Assembly (NCBI RefSeq): GCF_040822115.1
Contig: NZ_CP162004.1
Coordinates: 2,108,001-2,172,000 of the forward strand
Length of the DNA stretch: 64,000 nucleotides
Reading direction: 5' to 3'
Source of the DNA: Flavobacterium sp. WC2421
Lineage (GTDB): Bacteria > Bacteroidota > Bacteroidia > Flavobacteriales > Flavobacteriaceae
Shown: piece after piece, positions 28,014 through 37,243 of the stretch
Layout: every line of letters starts with the position of its first letter
Numbering within the stretch: position 1 is the stretch's first letter
The notes under the pieces: generated by a model
Told to the model about the DNA's origin: nothing
The model's database searches: none
The model's input: only the letters and a program-made list of their open reading frames with translations
Made by a program: the position numbers and the translations under genes

Positions 28014-28928
28014 CTAGTTTAATGTTGTTGGTGTAACTGTACTGGTCAATTCTAAAAACTGTTCTTCAAGGCTATTTTTACGTTTTACCAAATGACTTAA
28101 ACATATGTTTTTTTCAAAAAGGAATTTGTTTAATTCAGCCGCTTCTAATGCATTTTTTAAATAAACAAAAACTTTTCCCTCTTCTGTTTTTACACTTTCT
28201 ACAGCTGGATGTGTTTTTAAAACGGAAATTAAATTAGTGTTGTCATCAGCTTGTAGCTCAAAGAATCCTTCATTTGCAGTCATGCCATCAACAGAACCAG
28301 AATATAAAACAGTTCCTTTTCTTAAAACCAATACATGGGTGCATACTTTTTCGACTTCATCGAGTAAATGAGAAGCAAGTAATATGGTTGTTCCTTGTGC
28401 AGCGATTTGCTTGATAATATCTCTAATTTGGTGAATTCCTTGTGGATCTAATCCATTGGTAGGTTCATCAAGAATAAGGATTTCTGGATCATTCAGTAGG
28501 GCAGAAGCAATGGCTAGGCGCTGTTTCATTCCTAAAGAAAAAGTACTGAACTTACTATTTTTTCTTTCATCTAAACCTACTAATTCTAGTTTTTCCTGAA
28601 TTTTAGTATAGTTGATATTCTTAATTTTACAAACTAACTTTAGATTTTCTTCCGCCGTCATGTAAGGATAAAAGTTAGGTCTTTCAATAATAGCCCCTAC
28701 TTTTTTCAAAGCTTCATGAGTTTCCATTTTACCATCAAACCAAAAGTATTCTCCGGATGTTTTATTTACTACATTCAAAACAATTCCCAATGTGGTTGAT
28801 TTTCCACTTCCATTAGGTCCTAAAATTCCGTATACATGCCCTTTTTTTATTTCAAAAGAGACATCTTTTAGGGCTTGTAAACTGCTATAGCGTTTATTGA
28901 GATTTTTAATCGAAAGAATGGTTTCCAA
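28014..28928 (-). CDS. ABC transporter ATP-binding protein (BcrA-type)
   Basis: 304 residues. Walker A GPNGSGKST, Q-loop region, signature FSLGMKQR, Walker B ILILDEPTNGLDP, H-loop LLASH. A C-terminal extension of about 80 residues (from FFELQADDN) is typical of BcrA/CcmA-type drug or lipid exporters. The start codon is TTG at 28928 (no in-frame ATG nearby); residues ETILSIKNLNKRY fit the expected N-terminus. First gene of the operon with the permease at 27172. Confidence 0.9.
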   Translation of the reverse strand: METILSIKNLNKRYSSLQALKDVSFEIKKGHVYGILGPNGSGKSTTLGIVLNVVNKTSGEYFWFDGKMETHEALKKVGAIIERPNFYPYMTAEENLKLVCKIKNINYTKIQEKLELVGLDERKNSKFSTFSLGMKQRLAIASALLNDPEILILDEPTNGLDPQGIHQIRDIIKQIAAQGTTILLASHLLDEVEKVCTHVLVLRKGTVLYSGSVDGMTANEGFFELQADDNTNLISVLKTHPAVESVKTEEGKVFVYLKNALEAAELNKFLFEKNICLSHLVKRKNSLEEQFLELTSTVTPTTLN

Positions 28929-29000
28929 AATGTTCGTTTTTTAGTTTTTAATAGGACGAACAAAGTATGAAATTGTTACTATTATATTTCAAATTATGAA

Positions 29001-29390
29001 TTAAATTAATTTTGAGGCTTCTTCTAATTTTTTTGCGTTGATAGGTTTCATAATATAGCTTTTTACCATATCATATTTTTTTGCCATTTCAATATCTGAA
29101 GGATCAATGGAAGAGGTAACAATAAAAATTGAAATATCTTTTTTTATTGGTAAAAGGATAAATTCGTCCAAAAATTGCCAACCATCTAGTATTGGCATAT
29201 TTAAATCAAGTAAGATAACATCAGGCAAATTATCAGGATCTGTAGCGTTTTTTTTTAAGTTTTCTAATGCAACTTGGGGGTTAAAAAACGGAATAATCTC
29301 TTCACAAAAATGATTTTTTGTAATTAACATACTCATTAATTTTATAGATAATTTATCATCATCAATAATATAAGTAATTTTATTTTTCAT
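29001..29390 (-). CDS. Single-domain response regulator (CheY-like receiver)
   Basis: 129 residues. Acidic pocket IIDDD (10-12), phosphoacceptor Asp62 in ILLDLNMPILDGWQF, conserved Lys115 in IMKP. No output domain. Its ATG overlaps the end of the kinase gene by 11 bp, pointing to translational coupling and a cognate pair. Related to the receiver at 13245 in both sequence (LDLNMPxxxGWxFLD) and position. Confidence 0.92.
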   Translation of the reverse strand: MKNKITYIIDDDKLSIKLMSMLITKNHFCEEIIPFFNPQVALENLKKNATDPDNLPDVILLDLNMPILDGWQFLDEFILLPIKKDISIFIVTSSIDPSDIEMAKKYDMVKSYIMKPINAKKLEEASKLI

Positions 29391-31209
29391 TTAAGTGAAT
29401 TTTAAAAGTTGACCCAACACCTTCTTCACTTTCTACTTCAATTTTACCTTTCATCGCTTCTAATTGGTTTTTGGTAATAAAGAGTCCAATACCTCTTGCG
29501 TCATCATTGCCATGAAAAGTTTTGTACATTCCAAATAATTTATGACCGTTTTTATTTAGATTTATTCCTAATCCATTGTCTTTAAAGCTTATTATGGTAT
29601 AATGTTCATTAATTTCGTAACCTATTTCTAAAGTAGCTTTTCTTTTCGTGGATTTGTATTTGATAGCATTTGTAAATAAATTAAGTAGAATGCTGTCCAG
29701 ATAGGCAGGAATTACACTTACAACAAGGTTGTCAGGAATAGAATGTGTTATTTCTATGCAACTTTCAACGATTGATTGACTTAATGCCATCTTTACTTTT
29801 TCTATTTCATCTTTTAAACAAATGTGTTTTTTATCAATATTTGTGTTTTTTTGAATGGTTATGATTTCGTTTAAATACTCAATCGTTTCGGATAATTTAT
29901 CAGTTCCTTCTTTAAACATTTCTATATAAGACAATTTTTCATCAGTATCATCCGCACTTTCCATAACATCTAAAATCATAGATAAATTACTGGCATGCGA
30001 GCGGATATTGTGTGAAACGATATGAGCAAAATTAAAAAGTTTGTCATTTTGATCATTGGTAACATCTAATATTCTTCGGAGTTCTAGTTCTTTTTCTTTA
30101 GCTACGGTAACGTCTCTACCTACACAAATAAATTTGGTGCAATTTCCTAGATTGTCAAAAACAGGTGTTGTACTTGACTCATACCAAAATTTTTCTTTTT
30201 GTTTGTTATAATTAAGGATTGTGGTTTTTATATTTTTTTTAAAATGAAGGGCATCATTAATGTTACTAATAGTTTGTAAATCGGTTTCCGGACCATTTAA
30301 AAAGGCACGAGGTTTTTTACCAATGATTTCATTTAGAGAAAAACCAGTCAATTTTAGAAAAGCATTGTTTGCCCATACAGTCTCACCTTCTGGATTTGCA
30401 ATTATAATTGCATCAGATGTTTCGGATGCTACTAGAGATAGCATGTTAAGGTTGTCTTCTACATTTTTACGTTCACTTATATCTCTAAAAAAACAAACTA
30501 AAAAAGTACGATTGCCGACGATGAATTTTTTTCCTGATGCGACTTCAACTGGGATTATAGCACCCAAGTTTGTCTTTATAAAAGTCTCATTTACAAAGTA
30601 GTTGTCTTTATCTTTATTATTGGCTAGAAACAATCGGATTTCAATTCTTTTCTCAATTGGGAACAACTTTGAGTTGTGTATACCTAGTAATTCAGATGAT
30701 TTATATCCCGTAAGCTCATAAGCTCTCGAATTACAATCCGTAATTATTCCAGTAGAATAATCAATAATAATTATGGCATCATTAGCACTGGAAAAAATAG
30801 AAGAAAATTTCTTAACGTTTAATTCAAGTTCATTAATTAAATTTTGCTCTTTTGTAATATCTTGAAAAGTACCTAATAGTCTAATTACTTTATTGTTTTT
30901 CAATTCCGTCCGACAAATACATTCAACATATTTTATGTTATTTTTTGCTGTGGTAATTTGAAATTTATCATTAAATGAGATACCATCGCTAATTGCTTTT
31001 TCTATTAAAGCTACAATTCTTTCTCTGTTTTCACCGGGGCTATAAAATTTAATTCCGTCACCATTTATCGGTTGAAAGTCTTCAGGGACTTCAAGAATAC
31101 ATTTTGTAATGGAATCCCAATATACAGAATTGGTCTCTAAATTCGATTCCCAGATACCAATTTTTGCAGATTCGGCTGCCTTGATATAAATATCATGCTT
31201 ATTCGTCAT
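29380..31209 (-). CDS. Soluble triple-PAS sensor histidine kinase
   Basis: 609 residues without signal peptide or membrane segments. PAS 1 (about 1-120, ending GTFQDITK), PAS 2 (about 125-248, CFFRDISERK), PAS 3 (about 250-372, CVGRDVTVAKEKE), phospho-His400 in FAHIVSHNIRSHASN, and HATPase (about 480-609) with DNGLGINL and RGIGLFITKNQLEAMKG. A cytosolic sensor. The H-box replaces the usual Pro (LRAPI) with His-Ala (IRSHA), which is common in this flavobacterial kinase group. Coupled to the receiver gene at 29001. Confidence 0.92.
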   Translation of the reverse strand: MTNKHDIYIKAAESAKIGIWESNLETNSVYWDSITKCILEVPEDFQPINGDGIKFYSPGENRERIVALIEKAISDGISFNDKFQITTAKNNIKYVECICRTELKNNKVIRLLGTFQDITKEQNLINELELNVKKFSSIFSSANDAIIIIDYSTGIITDCNSRAYELTGYKSSELLGIHNSKLFPIEKRIEIRLFLANNKDKDNYFVNETFIKTNLGAIIPVEVASGKKFIVGNRTFLVCFFRDISERKNVEDNLNMLSLVASETSDAIIIANPEGETVWANNAFLKLTGFSLNEIIGKKPRAFLNGPETDLQTISNINDALHFKKNIKTTILNYNKQKEKFWYESSTTPVFDNLGNCTKFICVGRDVTVAKEKELELRRILDVTNDQNDKLFNFAHIVSHNIRSHASNLSMILDVMESADDTDEKLSYIEMFKEGTDKLSETIEYLNEIITIQKNTNIDKKHICLKDEIEKVKMALSQSIVESCIEITHSIPDNLVVSVIPAYLDSILLNLFTNAIKYKSTKRKATLEIGYEINEHYTIISFKDNGLGINLNKNGHKLFGMYKTFHGNDDARGIGLFITKNQLEAMKGKIEVESEEGVGSTFKIHLNEK

Positions 31210-31251
31210 AGTAGGTTTTAAGATAATGGTATATTATGTCTTGGGGACTTT

Positions 31252-31259
31252 CAAATTTA
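31252..31259 (-). promoter_or_regulatory. Possible promoter -7 box of the triple-PAS kinase
   Basis: TAAATTTG on the minus strand, 42 bp upstream of the kinase ATG. No clear -33. The rest of the 299-bp gap (31210-31508) is AT-rich with no open frame. Confidence 0.4.
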
Positions 31260-31459
31260 AAATAAATTATTCTCTGAATCGTTTTTTTTGTATTTAATAT
31301 TTTATTTTTTGAAGTTAAAAAATGTTTATTTTCTAATTGCTTGATAATCAGAAATATTTTTTAGCTGGTTAAAATATTTTTTTTAGTAGATTAAATATTG
31401 CATGAATTAACTGATACTGATGCATTCCGCTTTTTTAAAACTAAGAAGTTTATCTTTTA

Positions 31460-31491
31460 TTGCCAATACGGATCAAATTAATGTAAATTTG
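31460..31491 (+). promoter_or_regulatory. Promoter of the kinase-fold protein gene
   Basis: TTG (31460-31462), 21-bp spacer, TAAATTTG (31484-31491), then CA, 17 bp before the ATG at 31509. Confidence 0.55.
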
Positions 31492-31508
31492 CATTAAATT
31501 TTATCCAA

Positions 31509-32573
31509 ATGAGCGAAGGCGAAATTCTATTTAAAAAACCAACTTATCCTGTAAATAAACCGTTATTTGACTATTTAGAGCGTTTTGACCGTATTTCAAA
31601 AGTTCAAATTTGTTATGATGATTTACTGCGTTTTTCTGGTTCAATAAATGTGTATGATAAGCAGGACCAGGACACTTTATGGGCACGTGTTTTTTATAAT
31701 GAATTTGAAAGAAATGAAATAGACTTGAATTTAAAAAAAATCTATTCTCTTTTGCACTCAGATGGAAACAATGATATTATAAAATTTTTAAATGTAGATG
31801 CAATTGATTTTTGCACTTTTGGAAATTCTAAACCTTTTAGGATAAAAGTCAGAAATATTTTAAATGATAATTATGTACATTTTTACATTAAAAAAGCAGA
31901 TGCTTCCCGTATATATGGACTGGAATTGGAACATATATTATCACCTGATAAAATAAATTTTTTAGTATACGATGATACTTTAATTGAAGAGCATATTATT
32001 GGGATTCCAGGTGATGTATTCATTGAAACACTATTAAATGACTGTACGGAGACTGAAAAATCTCAAATTGCAAAAGAATTTGTAAAATTTAATGAACGTT
32101 GTATGATTCGCCTTTTGGGTGACATGAGAGCGTATAATTATGTAATCATCCCAATTCATGATTTTGATCAAGTTGTTTATAGAATTCGTCCTATCGATTT
32201 TGATCAACAATGTTATGAGGGTAATTTTAAAATTTATCGTCCCCAATTCTTTAAGGAAAACTATCCGATGGTAAAATTGGTTAAAGAAAAATTGCAAGAA
32301 AGTTCTATTGAGCAATATAAAAATGAAGAACGTGCAGCCTTAGCCAAAAGAATTCTTTCGGCAGAAACACGTATCAAAAGAATATTGAAAATTATGGGGA
32401 ACGATATGATTGCCCCAGACGAACATGTACAACAATTAAAATTGGACCTTTATAAATACACCAACGACTTGAATTTTAAAAATGCAAAACGAATGGGTAA
32501 TGTATTGAGTGCTGCATTCAAATTTGTTACAAGGAATTTTAAAAATGCCAACTTATTTAAACCTGGTTTCTAG
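31509..32573 (+). CDS. Uncharacterised cytosolic protein with kinase-fold signatures
   Basis: 354 residues, no signal peptide or membrane segment. No named family is recognised with confidence, but the order of conserved-looking residues fits a kinase-like fold: VHFYIKKAD (Lys128/129, beta-3 lysine position), ELEH (Glu139/141, helix C), EEHIIGIPGDVFI (hinge), RLLGDMRAYNY (Asp205 to Asn210, like the catalytic HGDxxxxN of aminoglycoside phosphotransferases) and RIRPIDFDQ (Asp230/Asp232, metal-binding). The 90 C-terminal residues are helical and basic. What is seen is the motif series; enzymatic activity is inference. It is followed 51 bp later by the beta-propeller lipoprotein on the same strand. 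Confidence 0.6.
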   Translation: MSEGEILFKKPTYPVNKPLFDYLERFDRISKVQICYDDLLRFSGSINVYDKQDQDTLWARVFYNEFERNEIDLNLKKIYSLLHSDGNNDIIKFLNVDAIDFCTFGNSKPFRIKVRNILNDNYVHFYIKKADASRIYGLELEHILSPDKINFLVYDDTLIEEHIIGIPGDVFIETLLNDCTETEKSQIAKEFVKFNERCMIRLLGDMRAYNYVIIPIHDFDQVVYRIRPIDFDQQCYEGNFKIYRPQFFKENYPMVKLVKEKLQESSIEQYKNEERAALAKRILSAETRIKRILKIMGNDMIAPDEHVQQLKLDLYKYTNDLNFKNAKRMGNVLSAAFKFVTRNFKNANLFKPGF

Positions 32574-32624
32574 TTTGTTTTTTTGATTATCTTCTTTTTT
32601 ATTTATGTGATATCGGTATAATTT

Positions 32625-33509
32625 ATGAAAAATTATTTTTTGTTTTTTTCGGTCGGTTTCTTTTTATTTTCATGTCAACAAGATTCAGGTTTACTATCTC
32701 CCCTTTATAAATTACCGGACAATTTAAAGGAGGTTTCTGGTATTAGTTACGCACCAGAAAATCATTTAGTTTGGGTAATTGAAGATAGTGGCAATAAGAA
32801 TAAAATCTATGCTTTAGATCAAAAAGGGAATGTTGCGAATAGTCTAACAATAAAGAAGACAAAAAATATTGATTGGGAAGAGATTACTAAAGATGGAGAT
32901 GGGAACTTATATATAGGTGATTTTGGGAACAATGAGAATGTCAGAAAGGATTTATGCATTTATAAAATTGCAAAAGCAGCATTAGATAATAAGACAACTG
33001 CACCCATTTATAAAGTGTCTTTTTCTTATCCAGAACAAAATGAATTTCCTCCAAAAAAGAAAGAATTACTTTTTGATGTTGAAAGTTTTTTTGAACTAAA
33101 GGGTAATTTTTATTTGTTTACTAAAAACAGAAGTAAGGGATTTGATGGTACTACATTATTGTATCGAATCCCAAATAAAGAAGGATTCCATCAAGCGAAG
33201 TTATTAGGTAAATATAAAACAGGGAATGATTTTGATAATTATGCAATAACAAGTGCAGCTATTAGTCCAGATCAATCAAAAGTAGTCTTGTTGAGTCATA
33301 GCAGAATTTGGTTATTTGAGAATTTTAAAGAGGACGATTTTTCCTCGGGAAAAATGTGTGAATTTAATTTAAAGCATAATTCTCAAAAAGAAGGGATTTG
33401 TTTTAAAGATAATGATAAATTACTAATTGTCGACGAAAAAACAAAGGGTAATGGGGGAATGGTTTATGAAGTTTCCATAAATAACCTTAAACTAAAATCC
33501 AAACCCTAA
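32625..33509 (+). CDS. Beta-propeller lipoprotein, SdiA-regulated/phytase-like
   Basis: 294 residues. Lipobox LFSC (Cys17). The body begins LYKLPDNLKEVSGISYAPENHLVWVIEDSG and continues with WEEITKDGDGNLYIGDFGNN, FDVESFF and QKEGICF: the pattern of SdiA-regulated or esterase-like-phytase beta-propellers. These motifs place acidic residues at the propeller centre where calcium or phosphate could bind. Catalysis is not shown. Its 3' end overlaps the convergent giant fusion gene by 18 bp. Confidence 0.65.
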   Translation: MKNYFLFFSVGFFLFSCQQDSGLLSPLYKLPDNLKEVSGISYAPENHLVWVIEDSGNKNKIYALDQKGNVANSLTIKKTKNIDWEEITKDGDGNLYIGDFGNNENVRKDLCIYKIAKAALDNKTTAPIYKVSFSYPEQNEFPPKKKELLFDVESFFELKGNFYLFTKNRSKGFDGTTLLYRIPNKEGFHQAKLLGKYKTGNDFDNYAITSAAISPDQSKVVLLSHSRIWLFENFKEDDFSSGKMCEFNLKHNSQKEGICFKDNDKLLIVDEKTKGNGGMVYEVSINNLKLKSKP

Positions 33510-36500
33510 TCCAAAAGTGATTCGTCCTTCATCATCTGGGCTCTTAAAATAAGTAAGCCTAGCAGTGATTACATTTAAACCATTAAGCCATAAACCTCCA
33601 CCAAAGGATTGATGCCACTTGTTTGATTTCTCTCCGTCTAACCAAACTCTTCCATAATCAAAACCTCCTAAAACACCATAAGTCATTGGAACAATACTTT
33701 CGCGTATTTTTCCAATATTCCATCTTAAATCACTACTTTGAAAAAAGGATTGCTTGCCTAAAAAGCGTTCATTTCTAAAACCTCTTAAATCATAATCACC
33801 GCCTAAAGTTGCACCTTGATAGAATTCAAAATTATTATTTAATACTGCTTTTCCTTTTAACAGTGTTGCTAAAACAAACTTACCATTAGAGTCAATTTTG
33901 TGATTAAAATTAAGTTTTGATTCAATTGTTGGAAAATTACGATTTAGATCACCTAGGTTTACTTTCCAGCTTCCTGAAATCGAAAACCCCATTCCAATGC
34001 TTGGTAATGAAGGGTTGTCGTAATTTTCATAACTATATTTTAAAGTGGTTCCTGCAAATTGTTGATTTTCAAAAACGTTAGGGTTTACAGTATTTACAGT
34101 GGTTATAAAACGATTTACAGTCCTGTCAATTTCTATATTTTCAAAAATAGATTGAATAGTTATTGTACTACCATTAAGGCCTGCTTTTTTTAATTGTGGA
34201 GCTGCTTTAATAATTCGAATACGAACACGGTTGTAATCCATTCCTTCGATATCATCATTATTGTGGGTTTCGTTTCCATAGCCAAAATAATTGATTGCAA
34301 AATTGGGACTTGTAAACTGTGTATCTAAATTAAAATCCCATGAACCAATAACTTTTGGCGCTGATAAATTATAAAGCAATTCAAAACCTTCAGTAGCAAA
34401 ATAATAATTAGCTTTAAATATATGTTTTCTAGTGTATGGATTTTGCTTGAAACGATTAACGGTATAGTTGACATTTATACCAAATTTTATTCCATCATCA
34501 GGGTTAAAGCCTATTGTAGGATATCCTGAAAAGGCATTGTATTTTGGCTTTTTGTAATTATATAAGTTAGTTTCATAATTGTCGCTCAATTTTTTTTGAG
34601 TTTTAGAATCGATATTGAAAGTGTTGTTTTTAGAATCAAAATCTAAGATTTTAATTTTATCTCCGTTTTCTACGGTATAGGTATCGTTATTTTGACCACC
34701 AATTAGTCTAATTTTTGTTTTTGAATAATAATTCCCTTTTACTTCAAATTCATCATCATCATCTAACCCATAGATCCATATGTTTTTAGTTTTAGAACCA
34801 TTATAACTAATGCTATGGATTAATTGTTCTCCTTCTTTTTTTAATCTATAAACAGAAACTTCAATATTGTTTTTTGAGATGTGATTGATGACAAATTTGT
34901 CTTTTTTATTGGTACCAACAATCAAAACTGTTTTTTGTAAAACGGTGGAATAATTAGAAGCATAATTAGCTAGTTTTGCTCTTCTAGATTTTAACTTTTC
35001 CTTAATTTCGGCAATTGTTTTATCCTGAACCTCTTTTGGTAAACTAGTAAAAGCATTATCAATCGCTTCATCTGTAAGGTTTTCTTGAATGTATCGTGCT
35101 TCTTTAATCCAATCTTTTTTTGTTGCCGTTTTTAAAAAAGCCACGTCTAATGGATAGGCTTCACGATTAAACCACTTGACATTTTTTATATCATCTTTAA
35201 AACTTTGCATATGTCGCAATGCGGGAATATTCATTAAAATAGAAAGCAAAGCACCATCGTATTTTGAAAATGCTTGGTCTCTATCTCTAGGAATCGGTTT
35301 GTAAATTATTTTCCCATCCTCCTTATATTCGCCCCAACGCCATTGATCATAATGCCTGTCCCAATCTCCAATTAACATGTCAAATAAACGGGCTTTTATA
35401 TATTCGTTTTCATCAATACTATATTTCTCGTCTTTTACTAGATTTTCTAATACTTCTTCGGTTCCTATTATATCCTTTGGAGTACCAAAACTTTTTAATT
35501 TTTTTTGACTTTCCGAAGGCCTTTCTTCAACTAAATACAATTCATCACCAAAATTGGTGTTAAATTCTTCCAAGCCATTTTGCTTTGGGATGTAAAATAA
35601 TTTTGGATTAGTGTGAGATACCCCAATTTTATCTGCTAAAGCACCAACAGCTAAGGGAGTGTATGGATGTGCAGTGGTATAAAAATCATATAAAAAGTCT
35701 TCAGCAAATGTATTTTCAAATTCGTTTTCTACATATTGATCTTTAAATGCAACACTTTGCAAAAATCGGGAGACACTCTTTTTAACTGCACGCATTACAT
35801 ATTCCTTACCGTCTTTATCAACAAGTCGTAATGATTTTGATTGATGACCCCCACCTGCAATATCTGGTTTTAAACCTCCATACAAGGTATCTAGAATGGC
35901 AGTTTTGGCTTCTATAAGTACACCATAATAATTTCTATAATGTGTTCCTAAAAATAAATTATGTGCTTTACTTTTATGAATCATGTCTGGAGTATAAACA
36001 GCCGATTTTGTTGTTAGAGAAAATTTATTTGGATATTCTAAAACTACTTCGTTTTTGGGAAATAAGACAGTTTTCTCAAAAAGGAGCTTGTTTTTATTGT
36101 TTTCTTGACCAAAAAAGGAAACGATTGTTTTTCCATTACGATAGACTTTTAAAGTAGCAAAACCATTTTTACCGTAAGAGAAATCATTTTGATAGATCGC
36201 TCTGGCTGCTTCCGACTTTGATCCAGCACCGCTTATTATTTGTTTTATATTTTGATGATCAATGTATTGTAAATTATGATCGTGTCCAGAAACGACTATA
36301 ACATTGTCATGTCCTTGTAAAAGGGTTTTTATTCTTTTCGAAAAAGCGGTATATTGTTTGTTTTGAATGTCTTGAGGGCTTATTCCGGATGTTTTTCGAA
36401 TAAAGTTAATTAAAGAGCCTATTACTGGAAGCGGGATTTTTTGTTCCAAGGGAAAAAGCTGTTTTTTTAATGAAAACTGACCACCATGACTACCGTTGCT

Positions 36501-37220
36501 CATTAATGGATGGTGTAATGCGAGTATTACGGTTTTCTCTTTGTTCTTAGTTAATAAACTTTCCAGTTCCTCAAAAAAGCCTTCTCGAGATTTAATATCA
36601 CAATCGTCATTTATTGTTGGAGTCTTGTCCCAGTCCTCCAAGAACCATTGACTATCAATTGTAATTAGTGTTGTGAAATCATTAATTTTTAAATCATCTA
36701 TGGGACAACCTTTTCCTGGTAAAAATGATTTTTTATCATTTAAGTAATCAGTAACAATTTCTTCTTGACGCTTTAAACCATTTATTCCATTATACCAATC
36801 ATGATTTCCAGGTATAAAAAGCGTTTTACCTTTAAACTCTTTAGAAAGTGCTAACTGGTTTAATAGTTTGTTTTTTGCCAAATCATAACTGGATTTGTCT
36901 TCTTTATTTGGCATTCCTTTCGGGTAAATATTGTCTCCCAAAAAAAGTAACGTAGCATTTTTATCTGATTTTAGTAATGCTTCATTAAGTTGGTTTAGCG
37001 TTTTTTTTGAATTATCTTCGTCACTATTACCAGCGTCACCAATTAAAAAAAAAGTATGAGCAATTTTAGAAGTATCATCTGCGTTTGTTGTTAAACTAGC
37101 TGTAATTTTATTTCCATATTGTGCTTGATGAGTTGAACAAGAATGCAATATGAATATTGATAAAAATAAGTATGCGGGTATTTTATATTTTATAAAATGA
37201 TTATCTGAAAACAATTTCAT
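33492..37220 (-). CDS. Three-part fusion: metallophosphoesterase, kinase-like region, BamA/ShlB-type outer-membrane barrel
   Basis: 1242 residues. A lipoprotein-like signal has HSCS (Cys28). Residues 55-375 are a calcineurin-type phosphoesterase with all metal motifs: GDAG (61-64), GDN (95-97), GNHDW (138-142), HHP (236-238), GHDHN (312-316). Residues about 440-680 read as a kinase-like domain: RLVDKDGKEYVMRAVKK (464-481), IGDWDRHYDQWRW (617-629) and PRDRDQAF (644-651), similar to the DRHxxN and metal-binding motifs of HipA/Fam20C/CotH-type folds. A repeat-like linker follows, then a surface-antigen (D15) barrel from about 895 to the end, closing in GRITFGLGFGF. The barrel would sit in the outer membrane. 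Orientation of the enzymatic part is unknown. Confidence 0.8.
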   Translation of the reverse strand: MKLFSDNHFIKYKIPAYLFLSIFILHSCSTHQAQYGNKITASLTTNADDTSKIAHTFFLIGDAGNSDEDNSKKTLNQLNEALLKSDKNATLLFLGDNIYPKGMPNKEDKSSYDLAKNKLLNQLALSKEFKGKTLFIPGNHDWYNGINGLKRQEEIVTDYLNDKKSFLPGKGCPIDDLKINDFTTLITIDSQWFLEDWDKTPTINDDCDIKSREGFFEELESLLTKNKEKTVILALHHPLMSNGSHGGQFSLKKQLFPLEQKIPLPVIGSLINFIRKTSGISPQDIQNKQYTAFSKRIKTLLQGHDNVIVVSGHDHNLQYIDHQNIKQIISGAGSKSEAARAIYQNDFSYGKNGFATLKVYRNGKTIVSFFGQENNKNKLLFEKTVLFPKNEVVLEYPNKFSLTTKSAVYTPDMIHKSKAHNLFLGTHYRNYYGVLIEAKTAILDTLYGGLKPDIAGGGHQSKSLRLVDKDGKEYVMRAVKKSVSRFLQSVAFKDQYVENEFENTFAEDFLYDFYTTAHPYTPLAVGALADKIGVSHTNPKLFYIPKQNGLEEFNTNFGDELYLVEERPSESQKKLKSFGTPKDIIGTEEVLENLVKDEKYSIDENEYIKARLFDMLIGDWDRHYDQWRWGEYKEDGKIIYKPIPRDRDQAFSKYDGALLSILMNIPALRHMQSFKDDIKNVKWFNREAYPLDVAFLKTATKKDWIKEARYIQENLTDEAIDNAFTSLPKEVQDKTIAEIKEKLKSRRAKLANYASNYSTVLQKTVLIVGTNKKDKFVINHISKNNIEVSVYRLKKEGEQLIHSISYNGSKTKNIWIYGLDDDDEFEVKGNYYSKTKIRLIGGQNNDTYTVENGDKIKILDFDSKNNTFNIDSKTQKKLSDNYETNLYNYKKPKYNAFSGYPTIGFNPDDGIKFGINVNYTVNRFKQNPYTRKHIFKANYYFATEGFELLYNLSAPKVIGSWDFNLDTQFTSPNFAINYFGYGNETHNNDDIEGMDYNRVRIRIIKAAPQLKKAGLNGSTITIQSIFENIEIDRTVNRFITTVNTVNPNVFENQQFAGTTLKYSYENYDNPSLPSIGMGFSISGSWKVNLGDLNRNFPTIESKLNFNHKIDSNGKFVLATLLKGKAVLNNNFEFYQGATLGGDYDLRGFRNERFLGKQSFFQSSDLRWNIGKIRESIVPMTYGVLGGFDYGRVWLDGEKSNKWHQSFGGGLWLNGLNVITARLTYFKSPDDEGRITFGLGFGF

Positions 37221-37243
37221 AATTTAGTATTATAAAAATTTTT

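Noticed and set aside
28014..28928. Gliding motility ATPase GldA
   Set aside because: The domain layout is similar, but the partner permease and neighbours are not GldF/GldG; the C-terminal extension fits BcrA-type exporters.
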